Source: Salinimonas marina
GTDB taxonomy: Bacteria; Pseudomonadota; Gammaproteobacteria; Enterobacterales; Alteromonadaceae
Length of the DNA: 64,000 nt
Reading direction: 5' to 3'
Assembly: GCF_015644725.1 (NCBI RefSeq)
Contig: NZ_CP064795.1
Location: forward strand, 3,470,501 to 3,534,500
Below the pieces are notes generated by a model. The model made no database searches. It saw nothing but the letters and a program-made list of their open reading frames with translations, and was not told the DNA's origin. Numbering within the stretch: the first letter of the stretch is position 1; each line of letters begins with the position of its first letter. Made by a program: the position numbers and the translations under genes. This document shows positions 8,905-17,388 of this stretch, piece by piece.

Positions 8905-9525
8905 CTAGTCGGGGCGCGGCATAATACGTTTATCAGCTTTACTGATGGTGAAGTAATCGCCCGGGCCGCCGCCCCGGGATACCGGCTGCCCGGCCAGGGT
9001 CTGGTAACTGCCATCCTGAAGCGTATCAGGATGCAAATGAACCGCCACCACTTCTCCGAACACCATCCAGCTATCGCACGGCTGGCCCTCTTTGTCCTGT
9101 AACCGGACAATTTGGGTTTTGCGGCATTCCATAATCGCCGGACTATCTGCCACAAAAGGTACCGCGATCTGTTTAGCCCTGCCTTTGCGTAATCCGCTCA
9201 AACCAAATTCATCGGTATCCGCATCGACCTTAGCGCTGGTCTGGTTCATTGATTCCATCAGCGGCTCACTGACCAGGTTCCAGCAAAATTCACCGGTTTC
9301 TTCGATGTTTTTTACGGTATCCTTGTAGCCCACACTGGCAAAGCCAATAATCGGTGGTGTGTAGTTAAAGGCATTGAAAAAGCTGTAAGGTGCCAGGTTC
9401 ACCTGCCCCTCTCGGCTTCGCGTTGAAATCCAGCCTATAGGACGTGGAGCAATAATGGCATTGAAAGGTTCATGGGCCAGACCGTGGCCATTTTTGGGTT
9501 CATAGTAATGATAATCTCGAGACAT
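8905..9525 (-). CDS. Flavin reductase family protein (FMN-binding split barrel)
   Basis: This 206-residue cytoplasmic protein is of the flavin reductase / flavoredoxin type. The FMN-binding strand APRPIGWIST (about residues 27-36) and LAPYSFFNAF (about 44-53) are typical of the split-barrel fold. I use the ATG at 9525, which begins MSRDYHYYEP and has AGGT about ten bases upstream. The longer frame to 9630 adds 35 residues not expected in the family. It probably reduces or binds flavin for a partner oxygenase, but no such partner is adjacent. Confidence 0.8.
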   Translation of the reverse strand: MSRDYHYYEPKNGHGLAHEPFNAIIAPRPIGWISTRSREGQVNLAPYSFFNAFNYTPPIIGFASVGYKDTVKNIEETGEFCWNLVSEPLMESMNQTSAKVDADTDEFGLSGLRKGRAKQIAVPFVADSPAIMECRKTQIVRLQDKEGQPCDSWMVFGEVVAVHLHPDTLQDGSYQTLAGQPVSRGGGPGDYFTISKADKRIMPRPD

Positions 9526-9719
9526 AAAAACACGTACCTGGTTCACTTTTGATAGGGTAGCTACGCACGCGAACAAAGAATAGATGGGTAATGAAGAATC
9601 CTTAACGGCCGGACCAGGCTTGCCGGCCACATCATTGCACCGGTAATTTGTTATGCTTTGAGCCGCTTATCGGCATTTTGCGTATGTCACTGGAACTAAC
9701 CTACAAAGCGAGAACAACA

Positions 9720-10772
9720 ATGAAAACAGTAAGCTTTGCTGCCAGCCTGTTGCTATTGATTAGCAGCCTGACGAACGCGGCCCCCGACGCGCCCACCGCG
9801 GAGGATTTTGACAGCCTGAAGTATGACGGCAGGCTCACCGGAGTTACCTACCCCTTTGATGTAAAAACTTATCGTTTTGAGGCCCAGGGCAGCGATTTGG
9901 AAATGGCCTATATGTATTTGCCGGCCAAAGAAGATTTTCCGGTGGTCACCTTGTTACACGGTAAAAATTTCACAGCTGCGTACTGGCAGCAAACCGCCCA
10001 GTGGCTGCATGACCAGGGTTATGGGGTGTTGATGCCCGACCAGATAGGGTTTGGTAAGTCATCCAAACCTACGGATTATCAATACAGCTTTGCCGCTCTG
10101 GCGACCAATACTCACCAGCTTATGGAAAAATTGGGCATCCGAAAGACAATAGTGGTGGGACATTCCATGGGCGGCATGCTGGCCACCCGGTTTGCGCTGC
10201 TGCACGAGAACATTACCCAAAGACTGATACTGGTTAACCCTATTGGACTGGAAAACTACCTTGTGTATCAACACTATAAAGATATTGATAGTCATTATCG
10301 TCGCGAGCTGAAAACCACCCCGGAAGATATCATCCAGTATCAGAAAGAAAATTATTATGCTGGTCAGTGGAATGCTGACTTTGCTCAGCATGCTGAATTT
10401 CTGATGGGATGGGTGCAGGGTACGGACTGGCCCATCCTGGCGAAGGTCAGTGCATTAACCTATGACATGATTTTTACCCAGCCGGTGATTGAAGAAATAC
10501 AGTACCTGTCGATGCCGGTGAGTTTGATTATTGGTAATCGTGATCGCACCGGACCAGGTCGCGACCGTAAAAAAGACGGTGTGGAAAGAGCGTTTGGCCG
10601 GTATGACAAGCTGGGCGAAGAAGTTCAGGCGCGCAACCCTCAGATTCAACTGACTGAATTAAAGGATTTGGGCCATCTGCCCCATATTGAAAATTTTAAT
10701 CGTTTTAAAGGCCCCTTTTTAGAAGCCATCGCACGCAAATCGTCGAAGGCAGAAAAAAAGCCAACGCCCTAG
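9720..10772 (+). CDS. Exported alpha/beta hydrolase
   Basis: This 350-residue protein has a signal peptide (MKTVSFAASLLLLISSLTNA), so it acts in the periplasm or outside. The hydrolase fold is clear. The oxyanion region is LLHGKNFTAAYW (about residues 78-89), the nucleophile elbow is GHSMGG (Ser near residue 148), an acid region lies around IGNRDRTGPG (about 275), and the catalytic His is in LGHLPHIEN (about 321). Family members act as esterases, lipases or C-C hydrolases; the substrate is not evident. I start at ATG 9720 because the longer frame adds 24 residues before a perfect signal peptide. It is convergent with the small minus-strand frame at 10825-10983. Confidence 0.85.
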   Translation: MKTVSFAASLLLLISSLTNAAPDAPTAEDFDSLKYDGRLTGVTYPFDVKTYRFEAQGSDLEMAYMYLPAKEDFPVVTLLHGKNFTAAYWQQTAQWLHDQGYGVLMPDQIGFGKSSKPTDYQYSFAALATNTHQLMEKLGIRKTIVVGHSMGGMLATRFALLHENITQRLILVNPIGLENYLVYQHYKDIDSHYRRELKTTPEDIIQYQKENYYAGQWNADFAQHAEFLMGWVQGTDWPILAKVSALTYDMIFTQPVIEEIQYLSMPVSLIIGNRDRTGPGRDRKKDGVERAFGRYDKLGEEVQARNPQIQLTELKDLGHLPHIENFNRFKGPFLEAIARKSSKAEKKPTP

Positions 10773-10802
10773 ACAAGACTGCTCGCGGATAACAATAAGC
10801 AT

Positions 10803-10818
10803 GGCCGGAACTCCGGCC
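10803..10818. terminator. Hairpin between convergent genes
   Basis: GGCCGGA pairs perfectly with TCCGGCC across a two-base loop, 30 bases after the hydrolase stop and seven bases after the stop of the small minus-strand frame. T runs are weak on both strands, so function as a terminator is only likely. Confidence 0.45.
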
Positions 10819-10824
10819 TTAGCA

Positions 10825-10983
10825 TTAATGCACTATACGCTTGGGCTTATTCAACAGAGCGGGCGTACGTGTACCACGAACCTTGTAGCGATACTGTTTA
10901 GCTGCGCCGACCTCGGGTTCGGCGGCAGTCACTGGCCGGGGCGGGCTTTTACGAGTTTTGGTTATATTGGTTTTAAAACACAT
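10825..10983 (-). CDS. Small basic protein, unknown
   Basis: This is a 52-residue frame beginning MCFKTNITKTRKSPPRP and ending in PALLNKPKRIVH. It is rich in Lys, Arg and Pro with a single Cys. A good ribosome site (AAAAGG, seven bases before the ATG) picks this start over the longer frame to 11058. A hairpin follows its stop. I do not recognise the family. Clear start signals and a terminator-like hairpin make it a credible small gene; function unknown. Confidence 0.5.
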   Translation of the reverse strand: MCFKTNITKTRKSPPRPVTAAEPEVGAAKQYRYKVRGTRTPALLNKPKRIVH

Positions 10984-11224
10984 ACGGCTACCTTTTCTTC
11001 GTCGTAAAAAATCGTGGTGATGGGGTTGCTGCTTTACTAAAGTATAAGGCAAGCACAAGGTATGCCAATCAGCCTGAATCCTCTTACCAGTTAGCTTATA
11101 TGGTCAGCGGGTGGATTTTTTGCGGCTGATAATGGATGATAATGTGGCTCACAGGATACAACTGGTCTGCGCGACCAGCACCGCATTCACTTTTTAAGTA
11201 ATTAGCCTTAAAGGTAACTTTTAT

Positions 11225-11977
11225 ATGTATAAACTGGTACTTATTCGCCATGGTGAAAGCCAATGGAATCTGGAAAACCGTTTCACGGGCTGGCACGATG
11301 TTGATCTGACCGAGACGGGTGTGGCTCAGGCCATCAATGCTGGCAAGCTACTCAAAGACGCAGGTTTCGAATTTGATTTGGCTTATACATCGGTACTGCT
11401 GCGCGCAATCAAAACGCTGAATCTGGCGCTTGAAGAGATGGGTCAGCATTACTTGCCGGTTCAGCGTCACTGGCGCCTGAATGAGCGTCATTACGGGGCG
11501 CTGACAGGTCTGGATAAAGCCGAAACAGCCGAAAAACATGGTGCTGATCAGGTGAAAATCTGGCGTCGTAGCTTTGATGTGCCACCGCCGGCAGTGGATG
11601 ACAACAGCGAGCACTTCCCTGGTAACGACAAGCGTTACAACACTATCGATGCCTCGATTTTGCCTAAAGCCGAGAGCCTCAAACTGACCATTGAGCGGGT
11701 ATTGCCCTACTGGCATGATGTGATCCGGCCCAGTATTCAAAACGGTCAGCGGATTATTATTGCTGCCCATGGGAACAGTTTACGTGCTCTAGTGAAATAT
11801 CTGGATGGCATGAGCGAAGAGGAAGTCCTGGAGCTGAATATCCCCACCGGAGTGCCGTTGGTGTATGAGCTGGATGAAAATCTAAAGCCCATTTCGAAAA
11901 ACTATCTGGGCGATGCGGACGAAATCAAAAAGATGGAAGAAGCCGTCGCCCAGCAAGGCGCGGCCAAAAACCAGTAA
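11225..11977 (+). CDS. gpmA: 2,3-bisphosphoglycerate-dependent phosphoglycerate mutase
   Basis: This 250-residue enzyme interconverts 3- and 2-phosphoglycerate in glycolysis and gluconeogenesis. The phospho-histidine motif [17 protein letters not shown] lies at about residues 7-23. [16 protein letters not shown] (about 83-98) and [16 protein letters not shown] (second catalytic His, about 180-195) are textbook dPGM features. An AAGG ribosome site precedes the ATG. It is monocistronic and ends at a strong bidirectional terminator. Confidence 0.96.
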   Translation: MYKLVLIRHGESQWNLENRFTGWHDVDLTETGVAQAINAGKLLKDAGFEFDLAYTSVLLRAIKTLNLALEEMGQHYLPVQRHWRLNERHYGALTGLDKAETAEKHGADQVKIWRRSFDVPPPAVDDNSEHFPGNDKRYNTIDASILPKAESLKLTIERVLPYWHDVIRPSIQNGQRIIIAAHGNSLRALVKYLDGMSEEEVLELNIPTGVPLVYELDENLKPISKNYLGDADEIKKMEEAVAQQGAAKNQ

Positions 11978-11990
11978 CCAATAGACGCAT

Positions 11991-12022
11991 AAAAAAACCG
12001 CACAATTTTGTGCGGTTTTTTT
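11991..12022. terminator. Bidirectional terminator between gpmA and the PKD lipoprotein gene
   Basis: ACCGCACAA pairs with TTGTGCGGT across a short T loop, with an A run on the left and seven T residues on the right. It ends gpmA on the plus strand and the large lipoprotein gene on the minus strand. Confidence 0.88.
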
Positions 12023-12029
12023 GTATCGG

Positions 12030-14525
12030 CTAGCGTCCGATCATGTCTGAGATGTCAAACGGCACCTCAGTGATCTTTTGAATAGTCCGGATGTCCTGAG
12101 TGACATCACGTGGCTGGGGCTGATCACTTCTAATGCCGATATTGAAATCATGAACATTAATAACCGTAAGTAGATCGTCCTGCTGATTAAGTAACTGCCA
12201 GGTGCGTTTATTGTACAGCACACACGAAGCCGACGAGCTGACACAGGCGGGCGCCGATCCTAGCGTTTGGGCATCAAGATACCGGTTGATAACAAGATGA
12301 TTGGTTTCATCAAGCAGCCAGTTCCCTCCATAAACAAGCACCTCACTTTCTTCTAACACGCCATCCTGATTATTATCGTTAGTAAAGACAGTATAAGCTG
12401 CCCCCTCTTCGGTAAGCTCAATCCAAAATGCATCCAGCTGTGATTCACCCAGAATGGTATCGTACCCATATGTTCCGGGAATCTGCACATCCTCCCAGCG
12501 TATTTCGTCCGGTTCTATAACGGCTTTAACCACCGCATCATACTCATACAGGCGTGTGTTCGGCGCTTCCACCACAGACACAGCCAATAAATCGAGTCCT
12601 CGGCGCTTAGCGACCCCTTGCGCTACCAGGGCCCCTGCGGGCAAATGTGAGCCCGAAAAGTCCTGAATAACTAAGGCATCATCTGCTGTACTCCAGCGAA
12701 TTGCCTGGTTGGTCAGTTCCGCCAACCCAGTGCCATCCTGATTGAGGATGAACGCTTCATAACGAGAAACCACAAATGCTTCTTCATCATCCTGAAGGAT
12801 CATACTTCCACGACCTGAGGTTGAAGGCAGCGTGATATAAACTTTGGCTGGTGGCTCAACCGCAAGGGCTTGGGGTTGTTGCTTTACGGTCACCACCGAG
12901 GTGCTGCTGTAGGGCTCAGTGGCAAGCTGCGGCGTCTCGGGGTATTGATACTCCGAGGTGTAGGTCACCAGATAATCCTGACTGGTGGCATTTTCTGTTA
13001 TCAGGGTATAGTGACGCGTCACCGGCACATGGTCTTCTCGCACCTGCACTAAGACACCGTCAATTTCTCGTTGCGGATACGAGGTGCTGGTGGACTCGCC
13101 ATCGTAGGTTACCTGCAAGGTGGCCCCATCCGCCAGCCAGGAAAATGTTGTTATACCCTCGCGACCGGTGCCATTTGCAAAAAAATGCAGCACCGGGGAA
13201 AAGCTTTGTAAGTCAGACGCTGGCAAATGATAAAAGGCAAAGGCCTCATCAAAGCTGGCGGTGGTGGCAAACAAGGTGGGATCGTCGATAATTTCCTGCC
13301 GGGCTTCAGCAAACTCAACGGTTTGGACGACGCTCGTGACAAACGCATCAGTGGCGGTAGCATCCTCAATAAGTGCCAGGGTATCGACGATATCAGCTGG
13401 CAACCGGGTCTGCTCGCTGCTGGCCTTATCAATGGCCACCTTGATGGCGGTGGCCAGCGTAAATACCTCTTGTGCATTCACCTGCTCACTGAAAACTTTG
13501 ACGGCTTCTTCCGTGAAGATATTTTGAGTATCCGCTGCCCGTTTCAATAACGCATATTTAGCGGTGGTGACATTGGACACCGTGGTAGCAGCTTCCTCAC
13601 TGGCATCTAACACGCCATCATCCCCACTTTTTTCCATCAGCGTATTAAAGTTTGATAACAAAGAAATCAGCCCGGCCGCGGCCTGATCGCCGGTACCTTT
13701 AGCGCGAATTGAAACAAACGCATCGGCCATGGAATCATCGACCACCAACTCAAACCCGAAGTTGCCCTGGCTGTCGGTAGGGCCTGCCTCCAGGTAGTCT
13801 TCTCCATTGAGCATCACTACAATATTGGCGTTGGCAAGCGGGGCATCCGTGGCCAGTCCGTTCACTGTGAGCGACAAGGTAGACTGAGTGATATTAATTT
13901 GCGCTGTGGTGGTGGCTTCATCTCCATCATCATCGGTTACCCGAAGTTCAAAGAGCGCTGCTTGAGCACTGTCCACTTCAGGCAAGGTCACCTCAAGTGT
14001 GTCTGTATCGGCGCCGCCCAGACTCACTTGTGGGCCACTGGTCTGGCGCCACTGGTATTGGCTGATTGTGCCCGACTCCAGCATAACCTCTGCGCCAATG
14101 CTAACTTGAGATTTTTCTGCCGCGGTTTGCGCTGGGATAGGTGCTATTTCAGGCGCAACCTGAACCACCGTTATCACACTTTCGGCCATCGCCGACTCAC
14201 CCTGATTGTCAGTGACCGATAATGAAAAAAGCACTTCTTTATCTTCAGTAACGGCGGGCAATCGCACTTGCGCCTCGGCCTGATCCTGGCCGCGAATAAA
14301 CTCAACCTCCGGGTTAGCGCTTTGCCAGGCATAGGCGCTAATAGTACCGTCGGGATCGGTGGCAGTGGCGCTAAGGGTAAAAATGGTGTTTTCCTTTGCG
14401 GAGCTGTTGCTTTGCAAGGTGATACGCGGGAGCAGATTCTCCTTAACACCATTGTCTTCATCGCTGCCGCCGCAGCCAATAAGAAACAGACTGCCAGAGG
14501 CTAATAACCAGGGGAGTGCTTTCAA
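12030..14525 (-). CDS. Large lipoprotein with PKD-like repeats
   Basis: This is about 831 residues if it starts at the TTG that begins a standard lipoprotein signal (KALPWLLASGSLFLIGC). The mature N terminus is CGGSDEDNG. Two Ig-like PKD-type repeats follow: one contains TATDPDGTISAYAWQ (about residues 45-60) and the other FELRVTDDDGDEATT (about 180-195). A carboxypeptidase-regulatory-like stretch (about 205-265) comes next. The C-terminal 500 residues are unfamiliar and include a calcium-site-like NDNNQDGVLEES. It is probably anchored in the outer membrane and may bind a surface polymer. The frame stays open upstream; an ATG at 14636 with promoter-like sequence just before it is the main alternative start. 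Confidence 0.7.
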   Translation of the reverse strand: MKALPWLLASGSLFLIGCGGSDEDNGVKENLLPRITLQSNSSAKENTIFTLSATATDPDGTISAYAWQSANPEVEFIRGQDQAEAQVRLPAVTEDKEVLFSLSVTDNQGESAMAESVITVVQVAPEIAPIPAQTAAEKSQVSIGAEVMLESGTISQYQWRQTSGPQVSLGGADTDTLEVTLPEVDSAQAALFELRVTDDDGDEATTTAQINITQSTLSLTVNGLATDAPLANANIVVMLNGEDYLEAGPTDSQGNFGFELVVDDSMADAFVSIRAKGTGDQAAAGLISLLSNFNTLMEKSGDDGVLDASEEAATTVSNVTTAKYALLKRAADTQNIFTEEAVKVFSEQVNAQEVFTLATAIKVAIDKASSEQTRLPADIVDTLALIEDATATDAFVTSVVQTVEFAEARQEIIDDPTLFATTASFDEAFAFYHLPASDLQSFSPVLHFFANGTGREGITTFSWLADGATLQVTYDGESTSTSYPQREIDGVLVQVREDHVPVTRHYTLITENATSQDYLVTYTSEYQYPETPQLATEPYSSTSVVTVKQQPQALAVEPPAKVYITLPSTSGRGSMILQDDEEAFVVSRYEAFILNQDGTGLAELTNQAIRWSTADDALVIQDFSGSHLPAGALVAQGVAKRRGLDLLAVSVVEAPNTRLYEYDAVVKAVIEPDEIRWEDVQIPGTYGYDTILGESQLDAFWIELTEEGAAYTVFTNDNNQDGVLEESEVLVYGGNWLLDETNHLVINRYLDAQTLGSAPACVSSSASCVLYNKRTWQLLNQQDDLLTVINVHDFNIGIRSDQPQPRDVTQDIRTIQKITEVPFDISDMIGR

Positions 14526-14753
14526 AATATTCTTCTTCTTTGTGTACCAGCCTGCAGCCGGGAAAACTCCTGGTCTGCGGCTGAAATTATTATTGTTGGT
14601 GAGTTGGCAGGTAATCGCCGGATGTTTATATAACATGCTACGAATATAATACGTGAGATTATATTTAGCTGCTTTTTGTAACAAAACGCAACAAATTGAC
14701 CGGAAACTGGCACTTTTCACGTATCTACTGCCTATCCACGCACAAGGTATTTT

Positions 14754-15326
14754 ATGAAAATAGTGACGTTGTATTACAGCGGGTATGGGCATACGCAGCA
14801 GCTGGCCGAGGCCTTTCATCATGAGCTGGAGGAGTCCGAAGAGGTGGAGCCATTGCTGGTCACCATTGATGATGGCGGCAATATCACTGAGGGTCAGTGG
14901 AGCTTGCTGGATGAGGCTGATGCGATTATTTTTGGTGCTCCCACCTATATGGGCATGGCACCGTGGCAGTTCAAAAAATTTGCTGATGACACCAGCGAGC
15001 GCTGGTTAAACGCCACCTGGCGTAACAAGGTGGCCGGTGGGATGACCATTTCCGCCGCCATGAATGGCGATAAGCACTCTACCCTGCATTATTTTTTCAC
15101 CCTGGCCTGCCAACACGGCATGGTGTGGGCCAATATGGGCATGCAGGCAGCGAATACCCAAAATGCCACCCGTAATGACATCAATTATATTGGGGCTTTT
15201 GAAGGACTGATGGCTCAGGCTCCAGCCGATGCCTCGCCAGAAGAAGCGCCGTGTCAGGGTGACCTGGACACCGCCGCGGCTTATGCGCGCCGGGTGGTGG
15301 AAGTCACCCGGCAATGGCTCAGGTAA
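14754..15326 (+). CDS. Flavodoxin / NADPH-dependent FMN reductase-like protein
   Basis: This 190-residue protein has a flavodoxin-like fold. The FMN phosphate loop is YYSGYGHTQQLAEA (about residues 7-20), the 50s loop FGAPTYMGMAPWQFKKF (about 62-78), and the third loop begins near GGMTISAAMNGDK (about 96-108). It resembles WrbA and NAD(P)H:quinone reductases that bind FMN and reduce quinones or other acceptors. It is divergent from the PKD lipoprotein gene and convergent with the arsenic operon. The arsenic genes are on the opposite strand, so a role in arsenic handling is not implied. Confidence 0.8.
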   Translation: MKIVTLYYSGYGHTQQLAEAFHHELEESEEVEPLLVTIDDGGNITEGQWSLLDEADAIIFGAPTYMGMAPWQFKKFADDTSERWLNATWRNKVAGGMTISAAMNGDKHSTLHYFFTLACQHGMVWANMGMQAANTQNATRNDINYIGAFEGLMAQAPADASPEEAPCQGDLDTAAAYARRVVEVTRQWLR

Positions 15327-15327
15327 A

Positions 15328-15371
15328 AAAAGTGGGTGCAGGTCGTCTTTTTATTAATGACAACCTGCACC
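15328..15371 (-). terminator. Terminator of the arsenic operon
   Basis: A long stem, about 12 base pairs (GTGCAGGTCGTC with GACAACCTGCAC, one G-T pair), lies just after the acr3 stop. The minus strand continues into seven T residues near 15326-15332. Confidence 0.75.
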
Positions 15372-15379
15372 AGGCTGCT

Positions 15380-16393
15380 TTACGCAAACCAGTGTCGGGT
15401 TCGGTTGGCAAACCAGACCAGTGACAGCATCACCGGCACTTCGACCAGTACGCCCACCACCGTCGCCAGAGCGGCCCCTGAGTGCAGACCAAACAGGGAA
15501 ATTGCGACCGCCACCGCTAACTCAAAAAAGTTTGAGGTACTAATCATACAGGCCGGAGCGGCGATATCGTGGGACAACCCCATCCGCTTTGCAAAATAGT
15601 AGGCGATGGCAAAGATGCCATAGGTTTGTATCAGCAGCGGAATGGCAATCAGTACAATACTTTGTGGTTTTTCTAAAATCGTATTGGCCTGAAAACTAAA
15701 CAATAATACCAAAGTGGCCAGCAGCCCGGTGATGGATAAGGGTTTTAGCTTATCAATCAGATTGCTCAAGGCTTTTTCGCTTTTGCGCAACATGATTTTA
15801 CGGGTAATTGCGCCGGCTATCAGAGGTAATAACACATATAACACCACCGACAGTACTAATGTATTCCAGGGCACGGTGATATCGGAGACCCCCAGCAGTA
15901 AACCGGCCAGTGGGGCAAAGGCAAAAATCATAATGACATCATTCACCGATACCTGCACCAGGGTGTAATTGGCATCGCCTTTGGTCAGGTGGCTCCACAC
16001 AAATACCATGGCAGTACAGGGCGCCACGCCCAGAATAATCATACCGGCAATATATTCTGAGGCTGTTTGTGGGTCGACCCAGTCAGCAAAGATTCCTTTA
16101 AAGAACAGCCAGCCCAGCAGCGCCATGGTAAAAGGTTTAACCAGCCAGTTGATCACCAGCGTCAGGGCCAGCCCCTTAGGCCGTTTGCCCACATCTTTCA
16201 TTGCCCCAAAATCAACCTGAATCATCATCGGGTAAATCATCAGCCAGATAAGTACGGCTACAACTAAATTAACATGGGCCACTTCCAAAGAAGCAATGGC
16301 GGTGAACACCTCCGGCGCCAGACTGCCTGCGATGACGCCTACTACAATACACAAAGCCACCCACAGCGATAAATAACGCTCAAAAAATCCCAT
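15380..16393 (-). CDS. acr3: ACR3-family arsenite efflux permease
   Basis: This 337-residue inner-membrane protein has ten predicted helices. It carries the conserved helix-4 Cys in [15 protein letters not shown] (about residues 127-141) that is essential for arsenite transport in the family. It exports arsenite, the product of ArsC, using the membrane potential. It is the last gene of a minus-strand operon arsR-arsC-acr3, 14 bases after arsC, and is followed by a long hairpin terminator. Length is normal for bacterial ACR3. Confidence 0.93.
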   Translation of the reverse strand: MGFFERYLSLWVALCIVVGVIAGSLAPEVFTAIASLEVAHVNLVVAVLIWLMIYPMMIQVDFGAMKDVGKRPKGLALTLVINWLVKPFTMALLGWLFFKGIFADWVDPQTASEYIAGMIILGVAPCTAMVFVWSHLTKGDANYTLVQVSVNDVIMIFAFAPLAGLLLGVSDITVPWNTLVLSVVLYVLLPLIAGAITRKIMLRKSEKALSNLIDKLKPLSITGLLATLVLLFSFQANTILEKPQSIVLIAIPLLIQTYGIFAIAYYFAKRMGLSHDIAAPACMISTSNFFELAVAVAISLFGLHSGAALATVVGVLVEVPVMLSLVWFANRTRHWFA

Positions 16394-16407
16394 AAAAATC
16401 CTAAAAG

Positions 16408-16878
16408 TTAGTTTGCACCCAGTTTGTTTAACGCTACCCGTAACGCGTCACCATCCAAATTTGCTACCGCAAACTGATTAATCGCTTGGGCGCGAGCCTC
16501 AATTTCTCTGATGACGTTTTCAAAGGCCTTACTTTGCGCCTCTTCGCTGTCCTGTATTTTGGAAGGATCTGCCAGGCCCCAATGTACCTTCAGGGTTTTC
16601 CCAAAATAAACCGGACAGGATTCTCCGGCGGCCGAGTCACACACGGTCACCACCACATCCGGCGCGAACGCTTCGTAATCATCCCAGGACTCACTTTTCA
16701 GGCCCTCGGTGTGGTAACCCGCCTTTTTCAAATGCTTCAAGGTCGCCGGATGCACTTCACCCGCCGGCTGACTGCCGGCGCTTCTTGCCTCAATATGGGT
16801 TTTGCCAAGCTGGTTGAATATCGCTTCGCTCAAAATGCTGCGACACCGGTTATGCGTACAGATAAATAAAATTTTCAT
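16408..16878 (-). CDS. arsC: Arsenate reductase, thioredoxin-coupled (LMW-phosphatase type)
   Basis: This 156-residue enzyme reduces arsenate to arsenite for export by ACR3. The P-loop CTHNRCRS (Cys 7 and Cys 12) is that of low-molecular-weight phosphatases. The redox pair in [11 protein letters not shown] (Cys near 80 and 87) identifies the thioredoxin-linked class. It overlaps arsR by four bases (ATGA), which implies translational coupling, and is followed closely by acr3. Confidence 0.92.
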   Translation of the reverse strand: MKILFICTHNRCRSILSEAIFNQLGKTHIEARSAGSQPAGEVHPATLKHLKKAGYHTEGLKSESWDDYEAFAPDVVVTVCDSAAGESCPVYFGKTLKVHWGLADPSKIQDSEEAQSKAFENVIREIEARAQAINQFAVANLDGDALRVALNKLGAN

Positions 16879-17219
16879 GGGTTCTCCCGAGTTACGCAGC
16901 GCGCTTGCGCGTCTGCCGCCAGATTAGATTCAGCTTCCTGCAGATACACCGGATGGTGCTCTACCGTGGTGGTTAAAATTTGTTTTTCCCATGCTGGAAG
17001 GTTGGGATGCAAACGGTAATACACCCACTTCCCCTGCCGTTCACCGGCAACCAGATCGCACTTGCGCAGGTCGGCAAGGTGCCGGGATATCTTCGGCTGG
17101 CTCAACGCTAATGCATCAATAAAGTCGCACACACACAATTCGGGGCGGCCAACCAGTAGCATTAGTATTTTCAGACGGGTGTCATCAGCCAGACATTTGT
17201 AAAACATTAACGGTGACAT
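16875..17219 (-). CDS. arsR: ArsR-family arsenic-responsive repressor
   Basis: This 114-residue winged-helix repressor has the metalloid-binding ELCVCDF motif (about residues 27-33) at the start of the recognition region. LSQPKISRHLADLRKCDLV (about 39-57) serves as the DNA-binding helices. It should repress its own operon (arsR-arsC-acr3) until arsenite binds the Cys pair. An AT-rich palindrome lies just upstream of the start and is the likely operator. A GAGAG ribosome site precedes the ATG. Confidence 0.92.
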   Translation of the reverse strand: MSPLMFYKCLADDTRLKILMLLVGRPELCVCDFIDALALSQPKISRHLADLRKCDLVAGERQGKWVYYRLHPNLPAWEKQILTTTVEHHPVYLQEAESNLAADAQARCVTRENP

Positions 17220-17230
17220 AAGCTCTCAAA

Positions 17231-17254
17231 TATGAAATTTCACATATATGAAAT
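17231..17254 (-). promoter_or_regulatory. Likely ArsR operator
   Basis: TGAAATTTCA is a perfect ten-base palindrome at 17233-17242. It sits inside TATG...CATA, and TATGAAAT recurs at 17247-17254. It lies 12-35 bases upstream of the arsR start codon, the usual place for ArsR autoregulation. Not tested by any comparison. Confidence 0.5.
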
Positions 17255-17312
17255 ACCATATCTTTTTTGAAACAGGATGTCTACCTTTTGTACGGAAGAT
17301 CAACTACACACG

Positions 17313-17335
17313 AAAAAGACGCCCAGAGCGTCTTT
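17313..17335 (-). terminator. Terminator of the chemoreceptor gene
   Basis: AAAGACGC pairs with GCGTCTTT over a five-base loop, and the minus strand continues into five T residues. It is 54 bases beyond the chemoreceptor stop. Confidence 0.8.
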
Positions 17336-17388
17336 AAACATCACAGAAAAGAGGTGGGTAACCGCCAGTAACGGGTACCGCCTTAAGG

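Noticed and set aside
14754..17219. Flavodoxin-like gene as part of the arsenic operon
   Set aside because: It is on the opposite strand and converges on the operon terminator, so only proximity links them.
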